DNA from: Fibrobacter succinogenes
GTDB taxonomy: Bacteria; Fibrobacterota; Fibrobacteria; Fibrobacterales; Fibrobacteraceae
NCBI GenBank assembly: GCA_902767785.1
Contig: CACXIR010000014.1
Span: forward strand, 1 to 44,200
Reading direction: 5' to 3'
Length of the DNA stretch: 44,200 nt
Shown: one piece after another, positions 8,158 to 17,096 of the stretch
Layout: each line of letters starts with the position of its first letter
How positions within the stretch are numbered: position 1 is the first letter of the stretch
Position numbers and translations under genes: made by a program
The notes under the pieces: model-generated
What the model was told of the DNA's origin: nothing
The model's database searches: none
The model's input: the letters and a program-made list of their open reading frames with translations, nothing else

Positions 8158-9099
8158 CTAGTCATTCATCATGTGATTGTAGAACTTGCGGTAGTTGTCC
8201 TTGTCCTCGGTCTTGCGGACAGCGATGGCATCTTGCGGATGGCGGTTCAGCATGCCCGTAATCATCTGCGGAATGATGTAGCCCCACTCGTACTTTTCCT
8301 TGAGCGGCAGGAACAGCTCCTGAATAGCATCCAGCACCGGACGCAAGTCGTACTTCGGGTTCTTGAGGAAAGACAGCAGAAGTTCCGTAGTGCAGTTGCC
8401 CGCGCCGCGGCCCATGCCAGAGACAGAGCCGTCCAGGTAGTCCACATGGTTGATAATTGCCTGGATGGTATTGCTGAAGGCCAGCTGCTGGTTGTTGTGG
8501 CCGTGGAAACCAAATTTCTTGTTCTTCACAATACTCTTGTAGCGGGCCAGCTCCTTGTCGATGTCTTCCTGATAGAACGCACCAAAACTGTCCACCAGGT
8601 AGAGTACGTCGGCCTTGCATTCCTCTTGCACCTGGTGGAGCGCTTCGTCCAGTTCAGGACCGCGATCGCGGCTCACGGCCATGATGTTGAGGGTGGTCTC
8701 GTAGCCCATGTCATGGAAGGCGTTCACCATGCTGATGCCCTTGTCGATGTTCTTCACGTAGCTTGCCACACGGAACATCTGGTATGGGCTTTCCTTTGCC
8801 GGCTTCACAGCGTCCATGTTCACGCGGCCCACGTCGGCCATCACGGCCATCTTCATCTTGGAATCAATTCCGTCCTTCACCTTCCAAAGCAGGTCATCGT
8901 CGCAGAACTTCCACGGGCCGTATTCCTTGGGGTCAAAGAGTTCGGGAGAGTTCTTGTAGCCCATCTCCATGTAGTCGATGCCGGCAGCAGAGAGGAGGGT
9001 GTAAAGCCGACGAACGAATTCCAAGGAGAAGTCGTGCTTGTTGACGAGACCGCCATCGCGGATGGTGCAGTCGAGAACTTTGATGGTTTCGTAGTACAT
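8158..9099 (-). CDS. HMGL-family aldolase-like enzyme
   Basis: About 313 residues from the ATG at 9099, a TIM-barrel enzyme of the HMG-CoA lyase / 4-hydroxy-2-oxovalerate aldolase / isopropylmalate synthase superfamily. The signature DCTIRDGG sits near the N terminus with metal-binding Asp, and the second metal motif is GFHGHNNQQLAFSN. GMGRGAGNCTTE matches the family's glycine-rich region. It would catalyse aldol or Claisen-type cleavage or condensation; the substrate is unknown and no regulatory domain follows. An upstream in-frame ATG at 9168 would add 23 residues that do not look like the family, so I prefer 9099, though no clear ribosome-binding site marks either. It ends three bases before the methyltransferase TTG. 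Confidence 0.88.
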   Translation of the reverse strand: MYYETIKVLDCTIRDGGLVNKHDFSLEFVRRLYTLLSAAGIDYMEMGYKNSPELFDPKEYGPWKFCDDDLLWKVKDGIDSKMKMAVMADVGRVNMDAVKPAKESPYQMFRVASYVKNIDKGISMVNAFHDMGYETTLNIMAVSRDRGPELDEALHQVQEECKADVLYLVDSFGAFYQEDIDKELARYKSIVKNKKFGFHGHNNQQLAFSNTIQAIINHVDYLDGSVSGMGRGAGNCTTELLLSFLKNPKYDLRPVLDAIQELFLPLKEKYEWGYIIPQMITGMLNRHPQDAIAVRKTEDKDNYRKFYNHMMND

Positions 9100-9201
9100 A
9101 GGGGTTGCGAGGTTAAAAGTTAAACGATGGGCGTAATTTAGGTTAATGAGAGCAGCAACGCAAGACATCTTAAAAAAATCTCTATAAATTGTTGATTTTT
9201 A

Positions 9202-9216
9202 ACGCATTTTGTGCGT
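9202..9216. promoter_or_regulatory. 15-bp palindrome, copy 1 (putative operator)
   Basis: ACGCA-TTTTG-TGCGT. It has 5-bp perfect arms plus a wobble position and is nearly identical to copy 2, 126 bases away. It lies 103 bases upstream of the preferred aldolase-gene ATG. Confidence 0.5.
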
Positions 9217-9327
9217 AATATATGATAGAATTGCCAAATTTAGACTCATTTTTATAGTCAAATCACGATAAAACAGGGGCAAATTTCCAAAAACAAGCCT
9301 TATGCCAGCTCAACCTCTTCTCTTTCT

Positions 9328-9342
9328 ACGCATTTTATGCGT
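9328..9342. promoter_or_regulatory. 15-bp palindrome, copy 2 (putative operator)
   Basis: ACGCAT-TTT-ATGCGT, with perfect 6-bp arms. TATTAATA, a possible -10 for mqnC, follows directly, which would place the palindrome in a promoter spacer as expected for a repressor site. Confidence 0.5.
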
Positions 9343-9439
9343 TATTAATAAAGCTAGATTCTTTCGCCTCACATTTCATACCACCCGTTCCAAACCACGC
9401 ACGCCCCCGCTTCACCTCTCATTTCTATTTTTCCTCCCA

Positions 9440-10474
9440 ATGAATACCCTGTTGCAAAAGGCCATCGAAGGAAACCGGCTCTCCCCCGCCGAGGCGTTGA
9501 ATTTGCTGAAGAACGCCCCATGGACCCAGGTGGCAGAGGCGGCCAACAGTATGCGCCACCGCATGAACCCCGGCAACAAGGTAGGCTACACCGCATTCCG
9601 CATCGTGAACTACACCAACGTGTGCGAAGTCACTTGCAGCTTCTGCAGTTTTTGCAGGCCCGCCAAGAGTCCCGAAGCCTACGTGCTTAGTTTGGACGAA
9701 ATCCGTCAAAAGACTTTAGAGGCAAAAGCCAAGGGTGCCGACCAGATTTTTTTGCAGGGTGGCGTGAACAAGGATATCCCGCTAAGTTATTACACCGATG
9801 TACTCAAGATGCTCACGCAAGAGTTGGGCGTCAAGGTGCGCGGTTTCTCACCAGTAGAACTTGTACGCATCGCCGAATTCAACGGCATCACCCTGGACCA
9901 ACTGCTGGACGTTTTGAAAGAGGCAGGACTCAGTTCCGTTCCCGGTGCAGGAGCTGAAATCCTCAGCGACCGCATGCGGCAAATGCTAAGCCCCAAGAAA
10001 CTGCCGGCACAACAATGGTGCGACACTCTGGTCGCCTGCCACAAGAAAGGGCTGCCCGGCAGCGCCAACATCGTGTTCGGCAGCGTGGAAACGCCCGAAG
10101 AAATCATAGAGCATTTGGAATACGTGCGCAAAACGCAGGACGCCGCGCACGGATTCAAGAGCTTTGTGGTATGGACCTTCCAACCGCAAACGGACAAGTT
10201 CCCCATACGGCACGTGCGCGGCGACGAATACCTGAAGCTGCTGGCACTCAGCCGCCTTTACCTGGACAACATTCCCCACATTGAAGTATCGCTTTTGGGA
10301 ATGGGGCTGTCCTTGGGAGAACTGGGGCTGCACTGCGGTGCAGACGACATCAACAGCATCGTGATAGAAGAGAACGTCCTCGAGAACCACGGGCTTACCT
10401 CCATCGAGGAAGCGGAAGCCTTCATCAAGAACGCAGGCTTTACGCCGTATAGACGAAGCTTGAACTTCGACTGA
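9440..10474 (+). CDS. mqnC: Dehypoxanthine futalosine cyclase (radical SAM, menaquinone synthesis)
   Basis: 344 residues. It is a radical-SAM enzyme with a Cys-x3-Cys-x2-Cys cluster motif (CEVTCSFC, about residues 57-64), next to NYTNVC. Further MqnC-type sequence is ADQIFLQGGVN, GFSPVELVRIA, SSVPGAGAEILSDRMR, FGSVETPEE, VVWTFQPQTD, LDNIPHIEVS, GADDINSIVIEENV and GFTPYRR. It cyclises dehypoxanthine futalosine to cyclic de-hypoxanthine futalosine in the alternative menaquinone route, in the cytoplasm. The start at ATG 9440 (MNTLLQKAIEG) fits the family length; the frame is open further upstream to 9302, but the extra 46 residues look non-coding. The aminofutalosine synthase MqnE is a related alternative, but the motifs fit MqnC better. 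No other mqn gene is in the window. Confidence 0.85.
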   Translation: MNTLLQKAIEGNRLSPAEALNLLKNAPWTQVAEAANSMRHRMNPGNKVGYTAFRIVNYTNVCEVTCSFCSFCRPAKSPEAYVLSLDEIRQKTLEAKAKGADQIFLQGGVNKDIPLSYYTDVLKMLTQELGVKVRGFSPVELVRIAEFNGITLDQLLDVLKEAGLSSVPGAGAEILSDRMRQMLSPKKLPAQQWCDTLVACHKKGLPGSANIVFGSVETPEEIIEHLEYVRKTQDAAHGFKSFVVWTFQPQTDKFPIRHVRGDEYLKLLALSRLYLDNIPHIEVSLLGMGLSLGELGLHCGADDINSIVIEENVLENHGLTSIEEAEAFIKNAGFTPYRRSLNFD

Positions 10475-10476
10475 CT

Positions 10477-12303
10477 TTATTTTACGAGAATCTTGGCAGT
10501 GCGCTGCAAGCCCTGGGTACGGACGCGGACAATGTACAGCCCCACCTTGGGAGCATCCATGCTAACAGTAGCAGCCCCACCAAAAATGGACACCGGCTTT
10601 GTTGCAACTATACGGCCATTCAAGTCCACAAGATCCACCTGGGCAGATTTCCCTTCCAAAGCTTCTGTCGCACGGAATGAAACCTGAAGACGATTGCCTA
10701 TGTTGGAATAGCGCAAGCCCTCCAAGGCAGCCTTCACCAAAATCCGCTTTTCGCTGGTCACCTGGATAGTGGCCGTCTTTGCCACCTTGCCAAGCGATAC
10801 CCGCAAGGAATCCCCTTCCTTCATTTCCGAAGTGACTCCATCTACCGTCACGTATACATGCTTCCCGAAGGCTCCAACCTTTTCTAAGCCGCGAACAGAG
10901 AGGTAGCCTACCCGCTCCGAGCTTGCATCCAAGCGGAGGGTCCACTCTTGCGTCTCGGCGGCAGGCCGCAGGGACTTTGCCAAGGAACGGCCATTTTCCA
11001 AAATGGAAAGGTTTACACGGCTGCCCATACCTGCAGGGGGTTCGTCCACTTCATAGGAACGGCTGGTCACTCCCACCAAGTTGCTAGCATCACGCTTGGA
11101 CTTGCCATCGGAAAGAACCACTTGCAGGCTCCAGTTGTCATAAGAAACAGCCTTTGCCAACTTTGCGTGAATCGCAGCATCATCACCGTTCAACGAATCC
11201 TTATTGACAAAAGCCGGCTTTCCAGAAACCCTCCATTCCATGGGATGGCTCACCTTAACCCACGCCGCCTCGTAAGGTTCCAAATAGCGGGTTTCGCCGT
11301 AATCAGATGCCTTGGAATTATACCGCCAAAACACCTTTTTCGATCCAGCGGCATCGTCAAATAAATCCTGATTCTCAGAGAACAAATCTATGCGCCAGCC
11401 ATAGGGATTGGAAATCATGTTCCAACCTGTATAAGAACTGTCCAGATTCCAAACCACTTCCTTTGCTTCTTGATCGCCTTCCAACAGTTTTAAAGGAACT
11501 CCCTCTAGGGAACTGTACCAGAATCCGCGATTCTGGATAAGGGAATCTCCCTTTTCGAACTTTCTGTATTGCCAGAAGTCGCCAGAGTTATAATCGTCCC
11601 ACCAATATAGGCACTGGTCGTCGTTCCAATGCAAAGAGGACGCATCCACATTAGCCAAGGAGACCATGTACCAGGTATTGGGTTCGCCGCCTATTTCGGA
11701 ATCCACCACAATCTTGTCCTGGTAAACGGAGTGCTCCTTTGCATCTTTCAGGTACACGTTCACGGCAAACTCGCCCATTTGTTTCAGGCGGAATTCAACG
11801 GTTCTATCGCAAGCCGATTCCACTGAATCGCTCAACAGGGAGTCTATCACCGACACGCCTGTTTTTACATCTGTAATTTCAACATACGCCGAAGCCCTAC
11901 GGCGGGAATCAAAGTCGGATCCCTTGAAGGAAACGCGTATTGCACGTCCTGTATGGGCGACCTCGGCGTGGACAATTTCTAGCGGAATCGTGTAGTCTGG
12001 TTTTTCGCTTTCGGGAATGTCGCTGCCATCAGAGCTGCTCGATGCCGGCGAAACGGAATCGCTGGACTTCAGGTCTTCGGAGTTGCTGGATTCCGTCACT
12101 TCCGAGCCGCTGGATTCTATCATCTGCGAGTCACTAGACGCAAGCATTTCCGAACTGCTTGATTCCGTTTCGTCTGAGCTGCTGCTTTCCGCTGCGGAAC
12201 TACTGCTCTCCGCTTCGGAACTGCTGCTCTCTGCCTCGGAGCTACTGCTGGACTCTTCTTCAGAGCTGCTGCTTTCTGCTTCGGAGCTACTACTGGACTC
12301 TTC
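10477..12303 (-). pseudogene. C-terminal half of frameshifted GLUG-type surface protein (Ser-rich linker plus T9SS-like tail)
   Basis: This frame carries about 608 residues and continues the protein begun at 14131, after a +1 shift near 12304. It begins inside a long linker of SSSSE repeats (about 60-100 residues), followed by a stretch of Ser with Asp/Glu/Thr, then beta-rich domains. One part resembles exported fibronectin-like or carbohydrate-associated modules (AEVAHTGRAIRVSFKGSDF); another has many Trp residues (NTWYMVSLANVD, WNMISNPYGW). The end is a T9SS-like sorting domain: AQVDLVDLNGRIVATKP, GLYIVRVRTQG and a final KILVK. The open frame extends to 12471, but that upstream part has no signal peptide and no plausible start, so it is not an independent gene. 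It converges with mqnC two bases away. Confidence 0.75.
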
Positions 12304-14131
12304 AACATTCTTCAGAGCTACTGCTCTCCACCTCGGAACTACTGCTTTCCGCCTCAGAGCTGCTGCTCCCTGCAGAAGAGCAGGAACCCGGCTCATACCC
12401 TTCGAAATACGGGAGTCCGCTATTGATGTTGTTCTCGTTGTTCCAGACATCGCTACCGTCATTGAACGCAATGGAAAGAACCCCCGATTTCATTTCATCG
12501 GAGTCCGCCACGCCGTTTGCCAGCTGAGCCGTGCTTCCCTCTATGATCTTATTGTCCACATCGGTAATCAGGGAACCGTCTACATCTAACCCCTGTACCG
12601 CATTGCGGACATTCTTGTAGATGTTTGCCGAAGATGGGTTCTGCCAATCGGCAAGGGTATAGGAACCGATGCCGAGAACGGTAGAAGCGTCCGTTTCACC
12701 ATAATGGTAGTTGTTCTTGACAGAGGCATAACTTTCATCGGGCAAATCCGAGGACCCCACCAGATAACCCGTACTCCCAGAACCCACAATGTCCCCAATG
12801 GTGTAGGTATTGACAATGGATAACCCTATGCTTGTCGGAGCACGGCCATCAAGCGTTTTATAACTGCCCAACAGCCCCCCAACCTGGGTAGTATCCACTG
12901 CTGCTTCGCCGTTTTTGCACTTAGCCGAAATGTCGCCCAGGACAGAGGTACGTTCAACAGAAATGTCGTCGGTAGCGGAAGACCCGCCTTGTAACTCGCC
13001 GATAATTCCGCCCACCTTCCCGTTGCAGTTTCCCTCGAGGGAGCCTTCAAATAGGGCGTTTTCCACACCTAAGGCAGCAGTTCCGTTTCCGCTATAAATA
13101 AATTCGCCCCATAAACCGCCCATGACGTCGCCGCCAAACAAAGACGCGCCGACAACGGTGTCCCCAACAAAAGAAGCTCTGCTGTTGTCCCTAGTCAAGT
13201 AACCGACAATGCCGCCCATGTAAGACACTCCTGAAGAAGCACGGCAATGGGCGCTCAGTCCATCGACTTTGACATTAGAAACACCGCTTTCCCAAGCCAA
13301 CTGCAATCGCCCAAAAACACCGCCCAAAAAACAGTCCAGCCAGTCGTTTTCATCTATTCCGCTAACAGTCACCGAATGTGCACGGATATTTTTCACACCC
13401 TTGATATTCATGGCGTAGCCAAAAACACCGCCAGCTACTTTTCCCGTTACGGAGACGTTATTCACAACGACTCCGCTAACCGCCGAGGTATGATCCGCAA
13501 AATAGCCCACAGCCGCACCCGCATAGTCTCCATAGAACTCCGAATTGTTTACCTGGAATTCCGTTATGGCCGTAGCACAATTTTGCAGTTGCGGAATAAC
13601 ACCCACATTGGCACTGGACGCCGTTGCCTTGAAATAAACATCGGAGAAAATCACACTCCGGATTCCACCCGAAGAACCCGCCGCAAAGGTAACAAAGCCT
13701 ACGTAGCGATCCCCGTCGTTTTCGGTAACGAAGCAGGGGCCAGAAATGGTGTAGGGTCCGCCCGCTCCAGATTCCAAGATTTGGCTCCCACCCATGTTGA
13801 TGGGCATTCCCTTGAATGCCAAAGGAGACTCAACGCAGGTTCCTCCGTTACGGCCAGCAAATTCAACATCGGAAGCAAGGCTAAGAATGCCATTAGAATT
13901 GTTCGAAAGCCAGTTGTTCACGAAAGAGACGGCATCTGTTACACCGTCGCTGAACCAATACTCAAAACAGGTTTCGCCCGTTGCGGCGTCACCTTCTTTT
14001 TGAAAGAAATTTAAGGAAGGGGGACTCCCCGACAAGTCTTCACTAAAGCAAAACTTTTTTGTTCCCTGGGCAAAAGCCGAAAGCGCACTCAAAAGACAAA
14101 GCAACACTAGAAATTGCAATCTCTTTGCCAT
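12302..14131 (-). pseudogene. N-terminal half of frameshifted GLUG-type surface protein
   Basis: 609 residues from the ATG at 14131 to a TGA at 12302-12304; a GTG at 14143 is an alternative start. AGAGGG lies about 11 bases upstream. A signal peptide (AKRLQFLVLLCLLSALSAFAQG) is followed by a beta-helix-like body with repeated glycine motifs (GGVFGYA, GGVFGRLQ, GGIVGYLT, GGLWGEF, GGIIGELQ, GGLLGSY) of the GLUG type found in large adhesins. The frame then enters SSSSEAESSSSEVESSSSEE and ends in Cys-stop. The linker and sorting domain continue in the next frame, so the intact protein would be about 1,217 residues and exported to the surface. Whether the break is a real mutation, a sequencing error or recoding cannot be told from one sequence. 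Confidence 0.8.
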
Positions 14132-14199
14132 GAACTGAACCACCCTCTTTGTACTGCGTAAATATATTTTTTAGAGGGTGTGGGCAGGGCCATATTCGA

Positions 14200-14226
14200 A
14201 AAAGAAATCCGGCACTTGTGCCGGAT
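14200..14226 (-). terminator. Terminator of the small minus-strand transcription unit
   Basis: A perfect 20-bp inverted repeat, ATCCGGCAC-TT-GTGCCGGAT on the plus strand (14207-14226). On the minus strand it is followed by TTTCTTTTTC. There is no T-run on the plus side, so it works for minus transcription only. Confidence 0.8.
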
Positions 14227-14243
14227 ATCACATACCAGTGGAA

Positions 14244-14306
14244 CTAGGCGTGCTTAGAGCGCTTTCTGAAGCTCTTGACCAACAGGGCGGCGAGAATGCA
14301 GTACAT
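14244..14306 (-). CDS. 20-residue hydrophobic/cationic small protein
   Basis: ATG at 14304-14306 to TAG at 14244-14246, encoding MYCILAALLVKSFRKRSKHA. A good ribosome-binding site (AAAGGA, 6 bases before the ATG), a sigma70-like promoter upstream and a strong terminator 18 bases after the stop frame it, so the unit looks purpose-built for this short ORF. The peptide has a hydrophobic N-terminal half (residues 2-10) and a C-terminal half with seven basic residues (Lys, Arg, His), like small membrane peptides or type I toxins. No antisense RNA is evident. The alternative is a small regulatory RNA of about 160 nucleotides with a chance ORF. I do not recognise the sequence. Confidence 0.55.
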   Translation of the reverse strand: MYCILAALLVKSFRKRSKHA

Positions 14307-14365
14307 TTTTTTCCTTTTTTTGCGTTTTTTTGTTCTATTTTTGCCATTTTCAACGGCGCGGCCCA

Positions 14366-14394
14366 ATGATAACAAATTTTTACCATTTTTTCAA
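14366..14394 (-). promoter_or_regulatory. Sigma70-type promoter of the small minus-strand unit
   Basis: On the minus strand, TTGAAA (14394-14389), a 17-base spacer, then TATCAT (14371-14366). Transcription would start near 14358, about 50 bases before the small ORF. Confidence 0.55.
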
Positions 14395-14511
14395 CGGTTT
14401 GGTTAAATATTTTTTACTTTATTTTTCTTACAACGACCCCGACCGACGTTATACAGAAAAATGACCCATTTGGGGCAATCCCGAAAAGGCTAATTTGGTA
14501 AATTTGGGACC

Positions 14512-16320
14512 ATGAAACGGTTTCTGGTGTTTTTCCTCTGTTTTGCGGCAGCCGCAATGGCCCGCATGTCCCTGCAAGTGGACAAGGAACGGGTAGAATC
14601 CGGCCAACCCTTCAAGCTCATGCTGATTGTCCCCCTGCAGGAACTCCCCCAAAACAGGGGCGTTCCCCAACTGGAGACCCGCAACGGATTCTCGTTCCAA
14701 AAGCTGGACAGCGCAGACCAAGTGATGCGACCGGATTTCGAAGACATGTTCAACTCCTTTTTCGGAGGAGGCAGCAGGCCCTACAAGGCAAGAGTCTATT
14801 CCTTTTTCATCAGGGCCCCTAAAAAAACGGGAACCCTGGACATAGGGCAGATTTCTTGGGAAATCGACGGAAGCGTCCACACCATCAGCGGAAACATTCC
14901 CATTTCTGTGCAACGGGCCTTTAGCGACGACGCACTTTCTGTAACGCTGACCCCAAACAAGAAGTCCATTTACGAAGGCGAACAATTCTACGTAACCCTG
15001 GGGTTCCACACTTACGAACACTTTGAGGGCAGCCTGCAGGCCACCGACATGAGTACAGGCAACGACTTTATTGTACACCGGAGCGATTTGTCAGGCATGG
15101 AATTCAAGCCCGTAGAAGGTGCCCGCAGGGAAATGCAAGCCAGCGCCAAATTTGCCTGGCTGTCCCCCACCAAGAGCGGAACCCTGCAAATTCCCGCCTT
15201 CAAGTTCAAGTATACCAAGCGTGGCGAACCCAAGGTCGTCGAAGAAAAGAAGCAGATGGGCGGGATGTCTTTCTCTAGCAGGACCGTAAAACAGGAATCC
15301 ATTGAAGCAGAAGCCCAGACACCAACCGTTTCCATTACCGTAAAACCGCTCCCCGCCCAAGACAAGCCGGAAAACTTTAGCGGCATGGTGGGCGACTACA
15401 AGTTTAGCGCCGATTTTGATCGTGAAAACCTGAAGGTGGGCGAAGCCCTGACCCTTTCCATAAACATCAAGGGCGACGGAACCCCCGGAACCGTTACCGA
15501 CCCCAAGCTTCCCGACTTCAGCGAATTCCGTTCTGTCCCCCCAGAGAACAACATTTCCAAGAAGGTGGTAGGGAACAAGGTCATTACCTCCAAAGATATC
15601 AAGGTGTTCCTCTACCCTAAAAAGAAGGGAACTTTTGAAATACCCGCCATTAGCTATTCCTGGTTCAACCCCTCCAAGAAAAAATACGAGACGGCAACGG
15701 CGGGTCCCTGGACCATAGAAGTAGAAAAGGGCGACGGTGCAGAAACGGTGTTCCAGAATCCCGTTGCAGGCGCTACCGGGCCTAGCGCCGTACAAAAACA
15801 AGAGATTGAATCCCTGGGTAGCGACATCCGGTTTATCCATACCGCCCCCAAAGGGGAAAACAGCGCCGCACCCTACAAGAGCGTGGCCTTCTGGATCCTC
15901 TTTGCTGCGGCGGTTCCCTTCTACTTCGGGGTCACCTTGTTCGTGAAGGCCCGCCGCAAGCGCAGCAGCAATGCGGCCCTGGTCCGCAAGGGCAAGGCCG
16001 GCAAGCAGCTCCGGGAACGCTTTGCACAGGCCCGCAAGGCTTTGGAAAGCGGAGACGGCAAGGGATTCTTTGCCGCATTGGAAAACGGCCTGGTAAACTA
16101 CCTGAGTGACCTGACCAACCTGGAATTCAAGGGCATGACCAGAACGCAAATGAAAGAAGAACTGGCGAAGATGGGCGTTAAGGACGAAACCATCGTAGCC
16201 ATTGACAGCTGGCTTGAAAAATGCGCCTTTGTGCGTTACGCCCCCGTAACAGCCTCTAAGGAAGAACAGAAACAGATGCTTGCAGATGTGGAAAAACTCT
16301 GCGAGGGAGTGAGGGTGTAA
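14512..16320 (+). CDS. batD: BatD-family protein
   Basis: 602 residues. The signal peptide (MKRFLVFFLCFAAAAMA) is followed by beta-rich periplasmic domains with typical BatD text (ERVESGQPFKLMLIV, KTGTLDIGQISWEIDG, SIYEGEQFYVTLGF, NLKVGEALTLSINIKGDGTPG, KKKGTFEIPAISYSWFNP). A single membrane segment lies at about 457-478 (VAFWILFAAAVPFYFGVTLFV), with a cytoplasmic tail of about 120 residues. BatD normally works with BatA/BatB (von Willebrand A domain), BatC and BatE in an aerotolerance/stress-linked inner-membrane complex whose chemistry is unclear. Here only batE follows, one base after the stop codon. TTGGGACC before the ATG is a weak ribosome-binding site. Confidence 0.88.
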   Translation: MKRFLVFFLCFAAAAMARMSLQVDKERVESGQPFKLMLIVPLQELPQNRGVPQLETRNGFSFQKLDSADQVMRPDFEDMFNSFFGGGSRPYKARVYSFFIRAPKKTGTLDIGQISWEIDGSVHTISGNIPISVQRAFSDDALSVTLTPNKKSIYEGEQFYVTLGFHTYEHFEGSLQATDMSTGNDFIVHRSDLSGMEFKPVEGARREMQASAKFAWLSPTKSGTLQIPAFKFKYTKRGEPKVVEEKKQMGGMSFSSRTVKQESIEAEAQTPTVSITVKPLPAQDKPENFSGMVGDYKFSADFDRENLKVGEALTLSINIKGDGTPGTVTDPKLPDFSEFRSVPPENNISKKVVGNKVITSKDIKVFLYPKKKGTFEIPAISYSWFNPSKKKYETATAGPWTIEVEKGDGAETVFQNPVAGATGPSAVQKQEIESLGSDIRFIHTAPKGENSAAPYKSVAFWILFAAAVPFYFGVTLFVKARRKRSSNAALVRKGKAGKQLRERFAQARKALESGDGKGFFAALENGLVNYLSDLTNLEFKGMTRTQMKEELAKMGVKDETIVAIDSWLEKCAFVRYAPVTASKEEQKQMLADVEKLCEGVRV

Positions 16321-16321
16321 A

Positions 16322-17092
16322 ATGAACCTGTTCAAAAACATCCTTTTCCTGTTAAGCATTGCCGTAACTAGCACGCTAGCCAGCGAAGCCCCTGTGTGCC
16401 CGGGCATGGACGCAGGTGCAAAGGCATACCAAGAAAGCGACTTTGAGCGTGCCATTGACGAATGGCGCACCTGTGTCGACAAAGACATCGCCGATGCGGA
16501 CCTGTTCTACAACCTAGGCAATGCCTACTTTAGGAACGGGAACCTGGGCCTTTCCATTTTCTACTACAAAAAGGCATTGCGACTGCGTGCCAACGACGAC
16601 GACATTCAACACAACTTGAAGTATGCCCAAGCCATGACACGGGACAAAGTAGACGAGGATGAAGAAGAAAATCCGCTACTCGCCACGCTTTTCAAAGCAC
16701 ACCATGCCATTCCCTTGCGGACGCAGCTGTGGATCCTCCTGGCCCTTTTCTGGGTTATTGCCGCCGTTGGCATAGCGCAGAAGGTGTCCCTCAGTGAAAA
16801 AATCAAGAACGCCTGCATAGGGACGATTTTCGGCTTGGCAGCAATATTCTGCGTTATCGGCGCCAGCGCAGCCTACAAAATTTTTGTGCTGGAAACCGAC
16901 ATTACCGGGGTAGTCACCGCCAAGGATGCCGACGTGACCAGCGCCCCCAACGACAAATCGCAAACCCTCAACACCCTTTCGGAAGGCACCTCATTCCAGG
17001 TGCTTTCCGTCCAAGGCAATTTTGCCGAAATCCAGCTGGGTGAAAAAATCAAGGGTTTCGTCAAGCTGTCTGACGTAGGGATTGTGGACTAA
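16322..17092 (+). CDS. batE: BatE-family TPR and SH3-domain protein
   Basis: 256 residues. A signal peptide (residues 1-20) is followed by tetratricopeptide repeats at about 25-100 (AYQESDFERAIDEW, DLFYNLGNAYFRNGNLGLSIFYYKKALRL). Two membrane segments (about 140-160 and 168-190) come next, and a C-terminal bacterial SH3-like domain (ITGVVTAKDADVTSAP, EGTSFQVLSVQGNFAEIQ, KGFVKLSDVGIV). This order is typical of BatE. It starts one base after batD and ends four bases before the convergent sprA stop codon. Confidence 0.85.
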   Translation: MNLFKNILFLLSIAVTSTLASEAPVCPGMDAGAKAYQESDFERAIDEWRTCVDKDIADADLFYNLGNAYFRNGNLGLSIFYYKKALRLRANDDDIQHNLKYAQAMTRDKVDEDEEENPLLATLFKAHHAIPLRTQLWILLALFWVIAAVGIAQKVSLSEKIKNACIGTIFGLAAIFCVIGASAAYKIFVLETDITGVVTAKDADVTSAPNDKSQTLNTLSEGTSFQVLSVQGNFAEIQLGEKIKGFVKLSDVGIVD

Positions 17093-17096
17093 CGTT

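Larger units (their letters stand above)
9100..9439. other. Divergent intergenic region between the aldolase-like gene and mqnC
   Basis: About 340 AT-rich bases with no convincing gene. Open frames that extend mqnC upstream through it lack family similarity. The only structure I see is a 15-bp palindrome present twice, listed separately. Promoters for both genes must lie here. Confidence 0.6.

Noticed and set aside
8155..9123. Long plus-strand open frame (322 codons) opposite the aldolase-like gene
   Set aside because: It mirrors the real gene's codon pattern, is rich in His/Val, has no recognisable domain, and the minus-strand protein has clear family motifs.
9302..9439. N-terminal 46-residue extension of mqnC
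   Set aside because: Residues unlike the family, and the extension would overlap the palindrome/promoter region; ATG 9440 fits the family start.
12304..12471. Separate start for the C-terminal half at 12471
   Set aside because: No signal peptide, Arg-rich nonsense sequence before the linker, and overlap in the wrong frame with the N-terminal half.
15091..16488. 465-codon minus-strand open frame opposite batD
   Set aside because: Shadow of batD; no start context and Gly/Phe/His-rich nonsense composition.
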